64,000 nt of DNA from NCBI GenBank assembly GCA_002729725.1, contig PBYS01000002.1:1-64000 (forward strand), in the 5' to 3' direction. Shown piece by piece: positions 43,278 to 55,284 of this stretch. The translations under genes and the position numbers were made by a program. Origin of the DNA: Puniceicoccaceae bacterium (GTDB lineage Bacteria; Verrucomicrobiota; Verrucomicrobiia; Opitutales; Coraliomargaritaceae). Each line of letters starts with the position of its first letter. The stretch's first letter is position 1. The notes below the pieces were generated by a model, which was given only the letters and a program-made list of their open reading frames with translations, was not told the DNA's origin and ran no database searches.

Positions 43278-43394
43278 GAGCACACTCACAAAATAAGGAC
43301 TCAAACAAACACCTCGGATTACCAGCGACTGATCTCATTCGAAAACCTCGGCAAGCCACTCGCCCACACACTGTGGAAAATACGCGACACTCCG

Positions 43395-43420
43395 AAAACT
43401 TAAAACCGGTTTTAAGTTTT
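43395..43420. promoter_or_regulatory. 26-bp perfect palindrome upstream of the helicase-nuclease gene
   Basis: The half-site AAAACTTAAAACC is followed at once by its reverse complement GGTTTTAAGTTTT. It lies 118 bases after the protease stop and about 285 bases before the helicase start. Perfect symmetry without a loop favours a dimer-binding operator over a terminator hairpin, although the A/T-rich ends could also give a weak bidirectional terminator. Confidence 0.6.
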
Positions 43421-43518
43421 ACTTTAGCTTGCCCGACTCGACGACAAGAACCAATAAAGACATAATAGTAAGAGAGATAAGTCATAACTAAACTTTTAAT
43501 CTTTTTAACCCTTTCAAG

Positions 43519-43533
43519 CTAAACTTAGTTTAG
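43519..43533. promoter_or_regulatory. Short inverted repeat in the same intergenic region
   Basis: CTAAAC-TTA-GTTTAG is a perfect 6-bp palindrome with a 3-base spacer. AACTAAACTTTTAA about 30 bases upstream repeats one half. Together with the larger palindrome it suggests that a DNA-binding protein controls the downstream gene. Confidence 0.4.
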
Positions 43534-43572
43534 GACGCGCACTACCGAAGCAATCAAGAAGTCCGCACGAGA

Positions 43573-43689
43573 ATGAACCTCAGCCCCAAAACACTCCAAG
43601 TATTGCAAAAAGAATACTCGCCCGCGAGCATCCAGATTGCCGAACTAACGACGCGGATCGTGACAGAAGTCCAAATGTGTCATAAGTAA
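43573..43689 (+). CDS. Possible 38-residue leader ORF
   Basis: An ATG-started frame encodes MNLSPKTLQVLQKEYSPASI and 18 more residues, ending 16 bases before the helicase gene. Composition is protein-like (amphipathic helix, no rare runs) but there is no family, and the upstream ribosome binding site is weak. It may be a leader peptide, a remnant of an older gene or chance. Confidence 0.3.
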   Translation: MNLSPKTLQVLQKEYSPASIQIAELTTRIVTEVQMCHK

Positions 43690-43705
43690 AAGGAACTTTA
43701 CTCAA

Positions 43706-46700
43706 ATGAAACCTCAATGCAAAACGCCCGAATGCAACAACGATGCTGCACTAAAAGAGTATCGCCCTGATGGAACACCGAAGTATCGGACAATCTGCAA
43801 CACTTGCCGCAACGAGCAAAGAAAGCAAAAGCAAAGTCTCAAGCCCAAGCCTCGCGTTAGGCCGCCATCACAAACACTTAAAGTCTCCCATTCGGAACAG
43901 GAACCTATGCCTGAAGAAACAGCAGAGCGCCCCAAGCTTGATGTGGATTCCGAATTTATCGATGCGCGCTACGAAGAGTTACGCGACCGCTTACTCGATT
44001 TGAGCCGACGAAACCCGCTGATCAATTTCAAGCATTCGAAGTCTGGAACCCGCTACATCCGTGTCATCGATGAAGCGCCCGATAGCCTATTCAAATTTCT
44101 CCTGGAGGGCGAGATGCAGTTTACCGCGCTCCCTGATGTAGACGAAGAGCCAGCAGATGAAGCGGCCGAAGAGTTCCAGCAAACCCTCGAATCTTGGAAA
44201 GCACTGGGACTCGATAAAAATTACACCCAAGCACTGGAAAATGAAGCACTACAACGCAAAGATGGTGCCCGCTACCAGCAGGCCCTCACAGAGGCCGAAC
44301 GGCAAATGCGTGACTCGATCCGTGTGCTCCTGGATCTGCCTCCCCTGCAATCCAGGACCCGCCTCGACATCGAGGCACATGCAAAAATTCATGGATTTAA
44401 TCCATCATTCGATCTCGGCAGCCTGCGGCATTCCGAGCACCATGATGACAAACTCATCCAATGCCTTCTGACTCCAGAACAGTTGGACCGAAGGTTGCGT
44501 AGAGTTTATGCGCACACGCAAGAATTTCAGCGCGACACTGGGATTAATGTGCTCACAACTATTTTCGGATTCCTGGAATGGACCGAAAGCAGCAATTCTG
44601 AAGAGACGAACCTCTCCCCGCTGATCCTACTACCGAGTATAATTACAAAGGAACGCAGTGCCAATGCATATCAATACAGCCTATCGTCCGATGGCGATAT
44701 GCCATGTGTCAATAAATCCTTAGAGGAGAAACTGGCGAGAGAGTTTGGCGTAGAACTACCTCCGTTTGATCCAGAACAACCGCTCGAAGCATTCTTTGAA
44801 CAAATCGAAGAGCTGGCCGCCAACCATCATGGATGGGCGCTCCGTAAGTTTGTTACCGTTGGAGTATGCCCTTTTTCTACCATTTCTATCCTACAGGACC
44901 TAGAGCCCTCGGCATGGGATGAAGATGAGATCTACCAACATCTGACGATCGCGAATTTGTTTGCTGCCCGAGAAAAAGAAGTCAGTGGCGAAATCAATGA
45001 AATCGATGATATTGACAAGCTTACCATCTCCGGAGATGCACCTCCATTAGTCCTGGATGCCGATTCCTCCCAGCACACAGCAATCCGCAAGGTGCTGGAG
45101 GGACATTCGATCGTGATCGAGGGGCCCCCAGGGACCGGCAAGAGTCAGACCATTGCCAACATCATTGCGGCCGCGGTTGCCGAAGGTAAGCGTGTTCTGT
45201 TTGTCGCAGAGAAGCAACCTGCTCTCGACGTGGTTTCGAACCGCTTGCGTGACGTAGGACTAAAGGCACTGATGCTTGAGCCTCAGCGAAAAGGTCCCAA
45301 GGAGACCTTTATAGAATCACTGCGCTGCCGTTTGTATGAGTTTTCCCCATTCTCCATTAACGAGTATGATGATAAGAAGGAAAAGCTGGTCAAAAGTATC
45401 TGCTCCTTAAATAAGGCGAAAGACTTGATGGCAAAGCCTTCGCCCTACATGGGACTCACGGTCTTCGAGCTCATATGGCGATATATCAGAGTTGCTAGCG
45501 AATTTAATGGAGAAGCCCCTGCCGCAGCCGGCGTCCACTTGGATTTCGCCAGTTACACTGAAGCACAGTTCGCTGGCCTAAATGACCTGGTCGCTCGTCA
45601 CTTCGAATTCGTTCATCAGCGCTCAAGCGAAGTAAATTGTATCGAGAACTTCAGCAACCTGTCACCAAACCGAATAGCGGCTGCAGAGTTTCAGGGAGAA
45701 GTTCGGGTGCTTTTGGAAAGTCTACAGGAAGCAGCCAAGCTGGTGGACGCTCTGCCGGAAGAGGCAACAAGCTCTCAAGAAGCACTGCAAAGTTTCGCAA
45801 ACGCGGTGCTGGCAAGCGATATTAAATGGAGAAGCCTGCAAGACATTGATGCCAGTATCGAAAGCGATGTATTCAGTCGCACCAGACTCGAGCAAGCCAG
45901 CGTGATTTTAAGTGAACACTCGAAATTAAACCAGCTGACACGAGAGCACGCAGACAGCATTTCTCAACTGCTCAAGCAAATTGGTAGAGACGAGGCGGAA
46001 GTCGATCATATCGGCGGCGAAATCAGAGAGCTGCAGGCGGAGATCGACAAGGTCGATTGCGTTCTGGCACTAGCGGCCCGCTTCGGGCTGCACCCGAATA
46101 TACCTGCCGTCAGCACCAATCACTGCATGTCGCTCATATTCATGATCCGCGAATCCTATCAGGATTGCGCATGGATTTTTGAATCAAACCTACAACTCGA
46201 CCAACTGCGTCAAAATCTGGATGCATTGAAATCCTTAAAACGGGAAATCTGTTCGGCATGCTCCAAAATTCTCGCCTGCGATCCAATCGAGTTCTTCGGG
46301 ACATTTACTGCGACCGAAATCGACTTCGTGATCGATGCGTATTCGAACAAGGGCTTCTTTTCCTTTTTGTCGTCTAAATACCGCACAGCCAAAAAGATTA
46401 TCGAGCAGCTCGGAATCGAGGCGCGCAACCCGGTTCATTTACTGGAGCAACTCAAAGAACTGCAAAATGGATTTTCCAAGATCAAGGATCTCGAGGAGAA
46501 GACCGCGCTTTCACAGGATTTGGGCGATCGCTATGCAGGATTGGCGTCAGACATCGATGCAATGAGTCAGGCCTGCTCTGTGGCCACAAAAATCCTATCC
46601 AGCTGCAATACGCTGAGTGAGCATGGCTGCACACTGAACGCACAGGATATCCACGGGCTGTCGATTAGCAATGAAGTAATCAGCACCACTCATGCATTGA

Positions 46701-49075
46701 TGGCTCAGGATCACGCCTCGAACGAGCAGTCGCTCCTAGAGGGGATTCAGCCCTCCCGGGAGCGCGTTCAATTATTAGACTCCCTAGCCCAAGTGCTTGC
46801 CAGTGCGGGCTTTTACGCTGGCCGTTCGATTAATCTCGCTACCATCTCACAAATAGAATGCAGCGTGTTCAGATTAACCAGATCTCAAGACCGCGCAGAA
46901 ATCCTCGGGGAGTTCTTGGATATTGTCCAAGAAGCCAGAGCGGCAGTCGATAAGAGCGAACGATCGATTGAGGACTACTCACGCTCAATCGACGAAGCCA
47001 AAGCAGCTAGGGAAACACAGTGCTTATATGCAGGTCATTTGAACCTAGAGAGCGATGCCTTGCTTCAATTCAACAAGCGATCCCGCGCTGAGCAAGTGAG
47101 TCTATTATCAGGAGCGGCGAATTGCCTGCATGCCATAGATCATTTCGCCAGAAAATACGGATTAAGCTCAGACACCTCAAACCGCCAATGGATTACTGAA
47201 TGGCAGGAAACACTCAACCCAATCGCAGAACGAGACTTATCTTATCTGATTCAGGATATAGAACGGTTGCATGTCTGCCGGGACATCGACCATTCGCCCT
47301 ACCGAGATTTCTTTAAATCGGCGCGGTTTGAAGCATTCAATGACGCGAAATCTGTAATAGATTATGCAGAGCTCGCAATCAGTTCATTCATTTTGAAAGA
47401 GCTCGCGCAAAGCTGCGGACTGGACCGAGAGGAGTTTACTGGCTACGCGAACGGCATCAAGCGGTCCGAGTTCCGTGAACTTGATTCCCAACTGAGAAAA
47501 CTCGACGCACAGCTGACACTTTCGGTCGGGCTGAATAAGTCGATTCCGCGCGGGATTGGTCGAGGTCCAAAGCGTGATTGGACTGAGCTAGAACTCATCG
47601 AGAATGAATGCTCAAAGCAGCAGCGATACCTTCCGATCCGCGAATTGGTTCGCCGTTCCAAGAATGCTCTCTTGGAAATGAAACCAATTTGGTTGATGCA
47701 GCCACTTACCGTCAGCCAGATGTTACCCAAAACCACGGGCCTTTTTGACCTAGTCCTGATTGATGAGGCCTCACAGATGCTTCCAGAAATGGCCGCTGCA
47801 TCGATACTTCGAGGCAAACAGACAGTCGTTGTAGGTGACGACAAACAGATGCCACCTTCCTCCTTTTTCAAGTTCACCATAGACGAGGAAAATGAGGAAT
47901 CTGAGATCGAAGGAGAGTCGATCCTAGACCTGGCTACAGGTCGATTCCGTGAGGTTATTTCACTGCGATGGCATTACCGTTCACAGCACGAGTCACTGAT
48001 CCAGTTTTCGAATAACCAGTTCTATAAAGACATGCTCGAGGTCATTCCTTCAGCCCACCACAAGTGCGGTGACCTTGGTGTCGAACGGATTAAAGTGGAT
48101 GGCGCCTATAAAGGCGGACTTAATATCGATGAAGCTCTGACAATGATTCATGCGGTAAGAGAGTTTATTATTAAATATCCGCATCTTAGCGTAGGGATGG
48201 TCACAATGAACACCAAGCAGAGAGATTTCATCGAAGAAGAGTTTCTCCGCCTTGCAGACAAAGATACCGCGGTCAGAGAATATGTGGATAAATGGTCGAA
48301 CGAAGAATTGAACTATCCAATGATTCGCAGCCTTGAAAGAGTCCAAGGCGATGAACGCGATGCGATCTTCATATCGACAGTTTATGGCCCCGACAAAGAT
48401 GGAAAAATGTATCAGCGCTTCCCTTTGATCAACACGGACCATGGACATCGACGACTCAACGTTCTCTTCACGCGTGCAAGGCGAAAGGTCGTCCTCGTGA
48501 CGTCGATGGACCCATCCCATATCAAATTGGACGAAAACTCCAAACATGGCAAACGCGCACTTCGCGACTATATCGAGTATGCTGCGACAGGCCGTCTAGA
48601 AACAGGTAAAGTAACTGGAGAATCGGCCGACAGTGATTTCGAAGTGGCAGTGTCAGAAGTCCTCGAAACTGCTGGCTTCAAAGTAACCCCACAAGTTGGC
48701 GTTCGAGGCTTTAAGATCGATCTGGGAGTCGAACATCAGGATTATCCCAATGGCTTTCTTGCAGGGATTGAATGCGATGGAGCAACATACCACTCTTCTC
48801 GATTCGCTCGTGATAGAGATGCAATCCGACAGGACATCTTGGAATCACTTGGATGGAAAATTTACCGGGTCTGGTCAACCGACTGGTTTAAAGACTCCAA
48901 GAGGGAGACCGAAAAAATGCTCAAATGGCTTTGTGAAACGAAAGAGTTGAGTATGAAGCGAGAGGACGTAATAAAGCCAAATCGGGGAGTTGAACACGTG
49001 ATCGCCTTCTCTGCAGGTGCCAGCGATGAGCTAAGCAACCTCGCCAGCCCCCCAAAAAATCCCACAAGTCACTAA
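43706..49075 (+). CDS. Giant SF1 helicase with DUF4011 and C-terminal PD-(D/E)XK nuclease
   Basis: A 1789-residue protein, started at an ATG with AAGGA ten bases upstream. It opens with a small zinc ribbon (Cys5, Cys10, Cys31, Cys34) and a basic linker. A DUF4011-like domain begins near residue 88 (RYEELRDRLLDLSRRNPLIN). Walker A is GPPGTGKSQ (about 472-480). A helical, partly coiled-coil insertion of roughly 800 residues separates it from Walker B VLIDEASQM (about 1350) and GDDKQMPPSSF. SF1 motif VI is in RRLNVLFTRARRK (about 1582). The last 150 residues form a Vsr/DUF559-type nuclease fold with FKIDLGV and AGIECDGATYHSS. Such DUF4011 helicase-nucleases are common in defence islands and resemble Upf1-like helicases. 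Its neighbours (IetAS, hsdR relic) fit. It would act on invading or damaged nucleic acid; the exact mechanism is unknown. Confidence 0.85.
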   Translation: MKPQCKTPECNNDAALKEYRPDGTPKYRTICNTCRNEQRKQKQSLKPKPRVRPPSQTLKVSHSEQEPMPEETAERPKLDVDSEFIDARYEELRDRLLDLSRRNPLINFKHSKSGTRYIRVIDEAPDSLFKFLLEGEMQFTALPDVDEEPADEAAEEFQQTLESWKALGLDKNYTQALENEALQRKDGARYQQALTEAERQMRDSIRVLLDLPPLQSRTRLDIEAHAKIHGFNPSFDLGSLRHSEHHDDKLIQCLLTPEQLDRRLRRVYAHTQEFQRDTGINVLTTIFGFLEWTESSNSEETNLSPLILLPSIITKERSANAYQYSLSSDGDMPCVNKSLEEKLAREFGVELPPFDPEQPLEAFFEQIEELAANHHGWALRKFVTVGVCPFSTISILQDLEPSAWDEDEIYQHLTIANLFAAREKEVSGEINEIDDIDKLTISGDAPPLVLDADSSQHTAIRKVLEGHSIVIEGPPGTGKSQTIANIIAAAVAEGKRVLFVAEKQPALDVVSNRLRDVGLKALMLEPQRKGPKETFIESLRCRLYEFSPFSINEYDDKKEKLVKSICSLNKAKDLMAKPSPYMGLTVFELIWRYIRVASEFNGEAPAAAGVHLDFASYTEAQFAGLNDLVARHFEFVHQRSSEVNCIENFSNLSPNRIAAAEFQGEVRVLLESLQEAAKLVDALPEEATSSQEALQSFANAVLASDIKWRSLQDIDASIESDVFSRTRLEQASVILSEHSKLNQLTREHADSISQLLKQIGRDEAEVDHIGGEIRELQAEIDKVDCVLALAARFGLHPNIPAVSTNHCMSLIFMIRESYQDCAWIFESNLQLDQLRQNLDALKSLKREICSACSKILACDPIEFFGTFTATEIDFVIDAYSNKGFFSFLSSKYRTAKKIIEQLGIEARNPVHLLEQLKELQNGFSKIKDLEEKTALSQDLGDRYAGLASDIDAMSQACSVATKILSSCNTLSEHGCTLNAQDIHGLSISNEVISTTHALMAQDHASNEQSLLEGIQPSRERVQLLDSLAQVLASAGFYAGRSINLATISQIECSVFRLTRSQDRAEILGEFLDIVQEARAAVDKSERSIEDYSRSIDEAKAARETQCLYAGHLNLESDALLQFNKRSRAEQVSLLSGAANCLHAIDHFARKYGLSSDTSNRQWITEWQETLNPIAERDLSYLIQDIERLHVCRDIDHSPYRDFFKSARFEAFNDAKSVIDYAELAISSFILKELAQSCGLDREEFTGYANGIKRSEFRELDSQLRKLDAQLTLSVGLNKSIPRGIGRGPKRDWTELELIENECSKQQRYLPIRELVRRSKNALLEMKPIWLMQPLTVSQMLPKTTGLFDLVLIDEASQMLPEMAAASILRGKQTVVVGDDKQMPPSSFFKFTIDEENEESEIEGESILDLATGRFREVISLRWHYRSQHESLIQFSNNQFYKDMLEVIPSAHHKCGDLGVERIKVDGAYKGGLNIDEALTMIHAVREFIIKYPHLSVGMVTMNTKQRDFIEEEFLRLADKDTAVREYVDKWSNEELNYPMIRSLERVQGDERDAIFISTVYGPDKDGKMYQRFPLINTDHGHRRLNVLFTRARRKVVLVTSMDPSHIKLDENSKHGKRALRDYIEYAATGRLETGKVTGESADSDFEVAVSEVLETAGFKVTPQVGVRGFKIDLGVEHQDYPNGFLAGIECDGATYHSSRFARDRDAIRQDILESLGWKIYRVWSTDWFKDSKRETEKMLKWLCETKELSMKREDVIKPNRGVEHVIAFSAGASDELSNLASPPKNPTSH

Positions 49076-49090
49076 TAATCAACAAATATA

Positions 49091-49176
49091 TGGTACTCAG
49101 GGAGGGATTTGAACCCTCACGCCCTTGCGGGCACCACGACCTGAACGTGGCGTGTCTGCCGTTCCACCACCTGAGC
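49091..49176 (-). tRNA. tRNA-Leu(CAG)
   Basis: The minus strand gives GCTCAGG / CCTGAGT acceptor arms, a long class II variable arm (TGCCCGCAAGGGCGT), a TTCAAAT T-loop and the anticodon arm CCACG-TTCAGGT-CGTGG, whose loop places CAG at positions 34-36. CCA is encoded (49091-49093). Its 3' end faces the defence island, whose last gene stops 15 bases away, making it a plausible integration site. No second copy of the tRNA 3' end was seen at the left edge of the island. Confidence 0.95.
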
Positions 49177-49272
49177 ATCTTCGAAGTCTGCGTATTGCAT
49201 AGATAAAAAGAGCGCTGTCAATGATTTCAGTCTAGGAATTGTGGGCAAGTTTTCTGCTCGTGAATTTATGCA

Positions 49273-49314
49273 CAAAAAAGCCCGCAGGCCTGAATAAACA
49301 GGACGCTGCGGGCT
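49273..49314 (-). terminator. Rho-independent terminator of the pilus operon
   Basis: On the minus strand AGCCCGCA pairs with TGCGGGCT, with a further inner CCTG/CAGG pairing, followed by TTTTTT. It lies 80 bases after the pilC stop codon and before the tRNA gene. Confidence 0.85.
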
Positions 49315-49392
49315 GGGAAATTTGACTCGGTGCAATCATGTAATTGCTCGCGAAGCCTTGAGGCCACGGAGGCCTCGCACCGAGGTCGAAAA

Positions 49393-50649
49393 TCAACCAG
49401 TCAGTTGCTTGATGATTTCGACGATTGGCAGGAAGAGCGCAATCACGATGAAACCAACGACCACCGCCAAGAAGACGATCATGATGGGCTCGATGATCGA
49501 GGTAATACCGGCCACGGCATTGTCGACGTCTTCGTCGTAGTTATCAGCCACGCGATTCAACATCTCTGCAAGCTCACCGGTTTCTTCCCCCACGTCGACC
49601 ATACTGGTCACCATGTTAGGAAAGACGGGCTCACGTGCCATCGGCGCAGCGAGCGACTCACCATCACGCACGGAGTCGTGCATACGAGTGAGCGCATCTT
49701 CGTAGAATTTATTACCGGTAATATCCTTGGTAATCGTGAGGGATTGCAAAATGGGAACACCACTGGAAAGTAGTGTGCCGAAAGTGCGGGTGATACGTGC
49801 AATATTCACCTTGCGCACCAAATCCCCCACCTTAGGCGTATTGATCGAGAGCCAATTAAACATTTTGGAGCCCGCAGGTGTCTTCAAGAAGAACTTACAG
49901 GCAAAGAAGCCAAACACAACGATACCGAGCGTGAGCAAAATGTTCTCACGCATGAAATTACTCATGCCGACCACAAGTTGGGTCGGACCTGGCAATGCCG
50001 CGCCTTCGAGCATGTCGTCGAAAATCGCTTGGAACTTGGGCACCACGACGACCATCAGCAAGGCCACAATCGAAACGGCCACACCGACCACAACGATGGG
50101 ATACACCATTGCGGCTTTGACCTTTTTCTTGGTCTTCAAGGCTTTTTCCATGAAGCCCGCCAGACGTGCCAGCACGACGTCCAGCACACCACCGGCTTCA
50201 CCGGCGCGCACCATGTTCACAAATAGGCGGTCGAAGATCTTGGGATGCTGTGCCAAACCGTCAGAGAAGGAGTTACCTGACTTCACCTGATCGGCAATCT
50301 GCTCAAGCACAGCTTGGAAGCGGGCGTTTTTCTCTTGGCGAATCATCACCTCAAGTGCGCGTAAGAGTGGAAGGCCCGCGTCGATCAAGGTGGCTAGCTG
50401 GCGAGTAAAAGTAGTGAGATCTTCACTCTTAATGATCTTACCGAAGCCGCCTTTCTTAGCTTTCTTACTGCTTTTGCTTTTGCTGGAGGCTGCCTTGCTG
50501 GGGGCGCTACCGCCTGATTCTACGATTTTGGTCGGCATCAGTCCGGAGGCGCTCAACTTGGAGCTCGCCTCGTCCTGACTGCCCGCCTCGACCGTGCCGG
50601 TTTTTTGCTTTCCGTTGGCGTCGATCGCCGTATATTTGAATTTTGCCAT
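49393..50649 (-). CDS. pilC: Type IV pilus / type II secretion inner-membrane platform protein
   Basis: A 418-residue polytopic membrane protein. After an N-terminal segment with [23 protein letters not shown] and an Ala/Lys/Ser-rich linker come two copies of the T2SSF domain (about 75-195 and 275-400), each with the [21 protein letters not shown] / [19 protein letters not shown] start. Membrane helices lie near 170-195, 220-245 and at the C-terminus ([19 protein letters not shown]). It anchors the motor ATPases and transmits their movement to the pilin fibre. It ends an operon of two extension-type ATPases and one retraction ATPase, so a type IV pilus is more likely than a secretion system, although no pilin gene is in the window. 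Confidence 0.92.
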   Translation of the reverse strand: MAKFKYTAIDANGKQKTGTVEAGSQDEASSKLSASGLMPTKIVESGGSAPSKAASSKSKSSKKAKKGGFGKIIKSEDLTTFTRQLATLIDAGLPLLRALEVMIRQEKNARFQAVLEQIADQVKSGNSFSDGLAQHPKIFDRLFVNMVRAGEAGGVLDVVLARLAGFMEKALKTKKKVKAAMVYPIVVVGVAVSIVALLMVVVVPKFQAIFDDMLEGAALPGPTQLVVGMSNFMRENILLTLGIVVFGFFACKFFLKTPAGSKMFNWLSINTPKVGDLVRKVNIARITRTFGTLLSSGVPILQSLTITKDITGNKFYEDALTRMHDSVRDGESLAAPMAREPVFPNMVTSMVDVGEETGELAEMLNRVADNYDEDVDNAVAGITSIIEPIMIVFLAVVVGFIVIALFLPIVEIIKQLTG

Positions 50650-50664
50650 GGGGAGTTTGGAGGT

Positions 50665-52353
50665 TTATGTATATTTAAGAACTTCTTCGATCGTAGAATT
50701 GCCGTCGAAAATGGCGCGCAAACCGTCGTCGCGCAAGCTTCGCATGCCCTGTTCTAGGGCTTTTTGCTTAATTGTTAGGGTCGGCGCACGATTATTAATG
50801 AGTTCGCGGATGCTATCGGATACGACAATCATCTCGAACAGGCCAATACGTCCACGATAACCGGTATTACTACACTCAGGGCAACCGTCGCCGTAATAGA
50901 AATCTTTGTCGGCAATCTCAAGTGGATCGACATCGAGCATCTCGATTAAATCTTGGCCGGGCTCGTAAGCGGTGCGGCAACTACGGCAGATGCGGCGCAC
51001 GAGGCGCTGAGCCAAAATTGCTTCGAGCGAGGCGGAAATCAAGAAGGGCTCCAAGCCCATATCAATCAGACGGGTCACGGCGCCGGGCGCATCATTGGTG
51101 TGGAGCGTGCTCAACACCACGTGCCCAGTCAGCGAAGCTTGCACCGCAATCTGCGCGGTCTCCAAGTCACGAATCTCACCGACCATGATCTTATCGGGGT
51201 CTTGACGCAGGAAGGCGCGCAAGGCACGTGAGAAATCGAGTCCGACTTGGTGGTTCACGGCCACCTGCATGATGCCATCGATCTCATACTCCACTGGATC
51301 TTCGGCTGTCAGAATCTTGGTCTCGACATTGTTCACCTCGCGTAGCGCACTATATAGTGTTGTGGTCTTACCGGAACCTGTGGGGCCGGTCACGATGAAG
51401 ATACCGTTGGGTCGATCGACGAGTTCGCGAATAGTTTGCAAGATATCGTCGGGCAAACTGAGGGATTCGAGGTCAAGGTTGACCACAGACTTATCCAAGA
51501 CACGTAACACCACCGACTCACCGAACTGGGTCGGCAAGGTGGACACACGCAAGTCAACCGGACGTCCGGCAATCGTCATTTTAATACGACCATCCTGCGG
51601 AATCCGAGTTTCCGAAATGTTCATATTAGACAGCACCTTAACACGTGAGGTCACGGGCACCGCCAAATTCCTGGGCGGAGGTGCCATCTCGTAAAGTGCA
51701 CCGTCAATACGATAGCGAATGCGGAATTGATCCTCAAAGGGCTCGAAGTGAACGTCGGAGGCCTTATCTTTAATCGCCTGCTGTAAAACTAAATTTACAA
51801 AACGGATAATGGGCGTTTGATTCGCCATGTCCGTGAGGTCGCCTTCAGACAACTCTTCCTGCACCTCGGAAAAACTATCGCCAAGGTCGCCCAAAATATC
51901 ATCGATCGAAGAATCCTCCTCTCCATAGGTCGAGACCAGCAAGGCATCGATATGGTCGGGATCACATACAACGATGGTAATGTCCTTATTAAGCGTGAAG
52001 GTGAGGTCGTCAATAATCGAAGGATTAAACGGGTCCTTCGCTATGAGTGAGACAGAAATGTCATCTACCTGATAAGGCACGACTGCATACATGCGCGCCA
52101 CGCTGGCACGCACAGTTGAAGCGACCTCATCTGAAATTTCATTTGGAGGTGTGGGCAAATATTCGTAGCCCAAATAATCAGCGACTGCTGCCAAGATCTG
52201 CCCGCGCTCGACTACGCCGGAATCGACCACAGCATCAGCCAACGACTTACCGGTGTGCAGGTGCGACTCGTTTAGTTCCTCAAGCTGCGCAGGGTCGAGC
52301 AGGTCGGCTCCCTTGATTATTTCGTAAATTGTATCGTTATGATCTTCAAACAT
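50665..52353 (-). CDS. GspE/PilB-family ATPase (second copy)
   Basis: A 562-residue secretion ATPase from ATG 52353 ([12 protein letters not shown]); the longer frame overlaps the upstream pilT gene and is rejected. An N-terminal MshEN-like domain precedes the core. Walker A is [10 protein letters not shown], the Walker B region [13 protein letters not shown], and a four-cysteine zinc site is formed by ICRSCRTA and [12 protein letters not shown]. Extension ATPases drive pilin polymerisation. It lies between pilT and pilC, while another full PilB precedes pilT. The two may power different fibres, or one may serve a type II-like system sharing the platform. Confidence 0.9.
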   Translation of the reverse strand: MFEDHNDTIYEIIKGADLLDPAQLEELNESHLHTGKSLADAVVDSGVVERGQILAAVADYLGYEYLPTPPNEISDEVASTVRASVARMYAVVPYQVDDISVSLIAKDPFNPSIIDDLTFTLNKDITIVVCDPDHIDALLVSTYGEEDSSIDDILGDLGDSFSEVQEELSEGDLTDMANQTPIIRFVNLVLQQAIKDKASDVHFEPFEDQFRIRYRIDGALYEMAPPPRNLAVPVTSRVKVLSNMNISETRIPQDGRIKMTIAGRPVDLRVSTLPTQFGESVVLRVLDKSVVNLDLESLSLPDDILQTIRELVDRPNGIFIVTGPTGSGKTTTLYSALREVNNVETKILTAEDPVEYEIDGIMQVAVNHQVGLDFSRALRAFLRQDPDKIMVGEIRDLETAQIAVQASLTGHVVLSTLHTNDAPGAVTRLIDMGLEPFLISASLEAILAQRLVRRICRSCRTAYEPGQDLIEMLDVDPLEIADKDFYYGDGCPECSNTGYRGRIGLFEMIVVSDSIRELINNRAPTLTIKQKALEQGMRSLRDDGLRAIFDGNSTIEEVLKYT

Positions 52354-52372
52354 TGGGGATTGGAGAAATGGT

Positions 52373-53452
52373 TTAAGTTGAAAATGCGCCGCCGTTTTCA
52401 ATGAGCTTTTCGCGCATCGAGTCCGGGCTTTGAGATTTACCGAGCGCCTCATCGGCGGTAATCAAATTGCGATTGAACAGGCTGAGCAAGTGAGCGTCGA
52501 GACTGATCATACCACGACTGGCCCCGGTCTGGATGTCGGAAGCGATGCGGTACGTCTTATTCTCACGAATCAATTGAGCAATCGACGTGGTGGTCACCAT
52601 GATCTCAAAGGAGGCGATTCGCCCGCCGCCAATTTTCTTACACAACACTTGTGAGATGACAGCGATCACCGAAGAGGCCAACTGCGTGCGCATCTGATCC
52701 TTCATATCGGCAGGAAAGGCGTCGACGATGCGATCGACGGTGCGAGCGGCGCCGGTGGTGTGAAGCGTCGCGAAAACAAGGTGGCCAGTTTCAGCAGCGC
52801 CCACGGCGGCTTCGATGGTTTCAAGATCGCGCATTTCCCCCACCAGTATAACATCGGGGTCCTGACGCAAAGCACCGCGAATCGCGGCCGAAAATGAGGT
52901 CACATCGTTGCCGACTTCCCGCTGGGTCACGATGCATTTTTTATGGTCGTGAAAATACTCGATCGGATCCTCAATGGTAATGATGTGGCCGTCATGATTT
53001 TCATTGATCCAATTAATCATTGAAGCTAGAGTAGTCGACTTCCCCGAGCCAGTCGGGCCGGTGACTAAGATCAAACCACGTGGACGACTGATCAGCTCCT
53101 TAATTTTATCGGGTAGGCCGATATCTGCTAAACTGAAAAGATCATTTGGAATCTGGCGAAGCACCATACCATAGCAGCCCTTGGTCCGCATCACACTGAC
53201 ACGAAAGCGCGCCTTCTCTTGATAAGCGAAACCGAAATCAGCACCGCCGGAAGTCTTGAGCTGCTCTTGATTGGTCACCGAAGTGATGGCTTTCATCAAA
53301 TCTTCCGCCGCCTGTGCATCGAGCTCAGGCCCCTCAACAGGCACCATGGTTCCGCTGATACGGAGTGTGGGCGGCTGCTTGACCTGAATATGCAAATCTG
53401 ATGCCCCCTGATCGACCATCAGTTCCAGCAGATCATTCATTTCGTAGGTCAT
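52373..53452 (-). CDS. pilT: Type IV pilus retraction ATPase PilT
   Basis: A 359-residue hexameric ATPase. The N-terminal PAS-like part ([20 protein letters not shown] and [14 protein letters not shown]) is followed by Walker [14 protein letters not shown], Walker [14 protein letters not shown], the His-box [21 protein letters not shown] and the retraction-type C-terminal segment [13 protein letters not shown]. It lacks the zinc site and long N-terminus of PilB enzymes, which separates it from its neighbours. It depolymerises pili for twitching, adhesion and DNA uptake. Spacings of about 20 and 50 bases place it in one operon with the extension ATPases. Confidence 0.93.
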   Translation of the reverse strand: MTYEMNDLLELMVDQGASDLHIQVKQPPTLRISGTMVPVEGPELDAQAAEDLMKAITSVTNQEQLKTSGGADFGFAYQEKARFRVSVMRTKGCYGMVLRQIPNDLFSLADIGLPDKIKELISRPRGLILVTGPTGSGKSTTLASMINWINENHDGHIITIEDPIEYFHDHKKCIVTQREVGNDVTSFSAAIRGALRQDPDVILVGEMRDLETIEAAVGAAETGHLVFATLHTTGAARTVDRIVDAFPADMKDQMRTQLASSVIAVISQVLCKKIGGGRIASFEIMVTTTSIAQLIRENKTYRIASDIQTGASRGMISLDAHLLSLFNRNLITADEALGKSQSPDSMREKLIENGGAFST

Positions 53453-53499
53453 CGTAATTAGCTCCAGTTCAAATAAATTATAACTCAGTCATCCAGCAA

Positions 53500-55221
<1,722 letters not shown>

Positions 55222-55284
55222 AGATAGATAAGTGTCGGGGTGGGACTTAAATGGTGAGAATAAAAATTAAATGGTTATGGCAAA

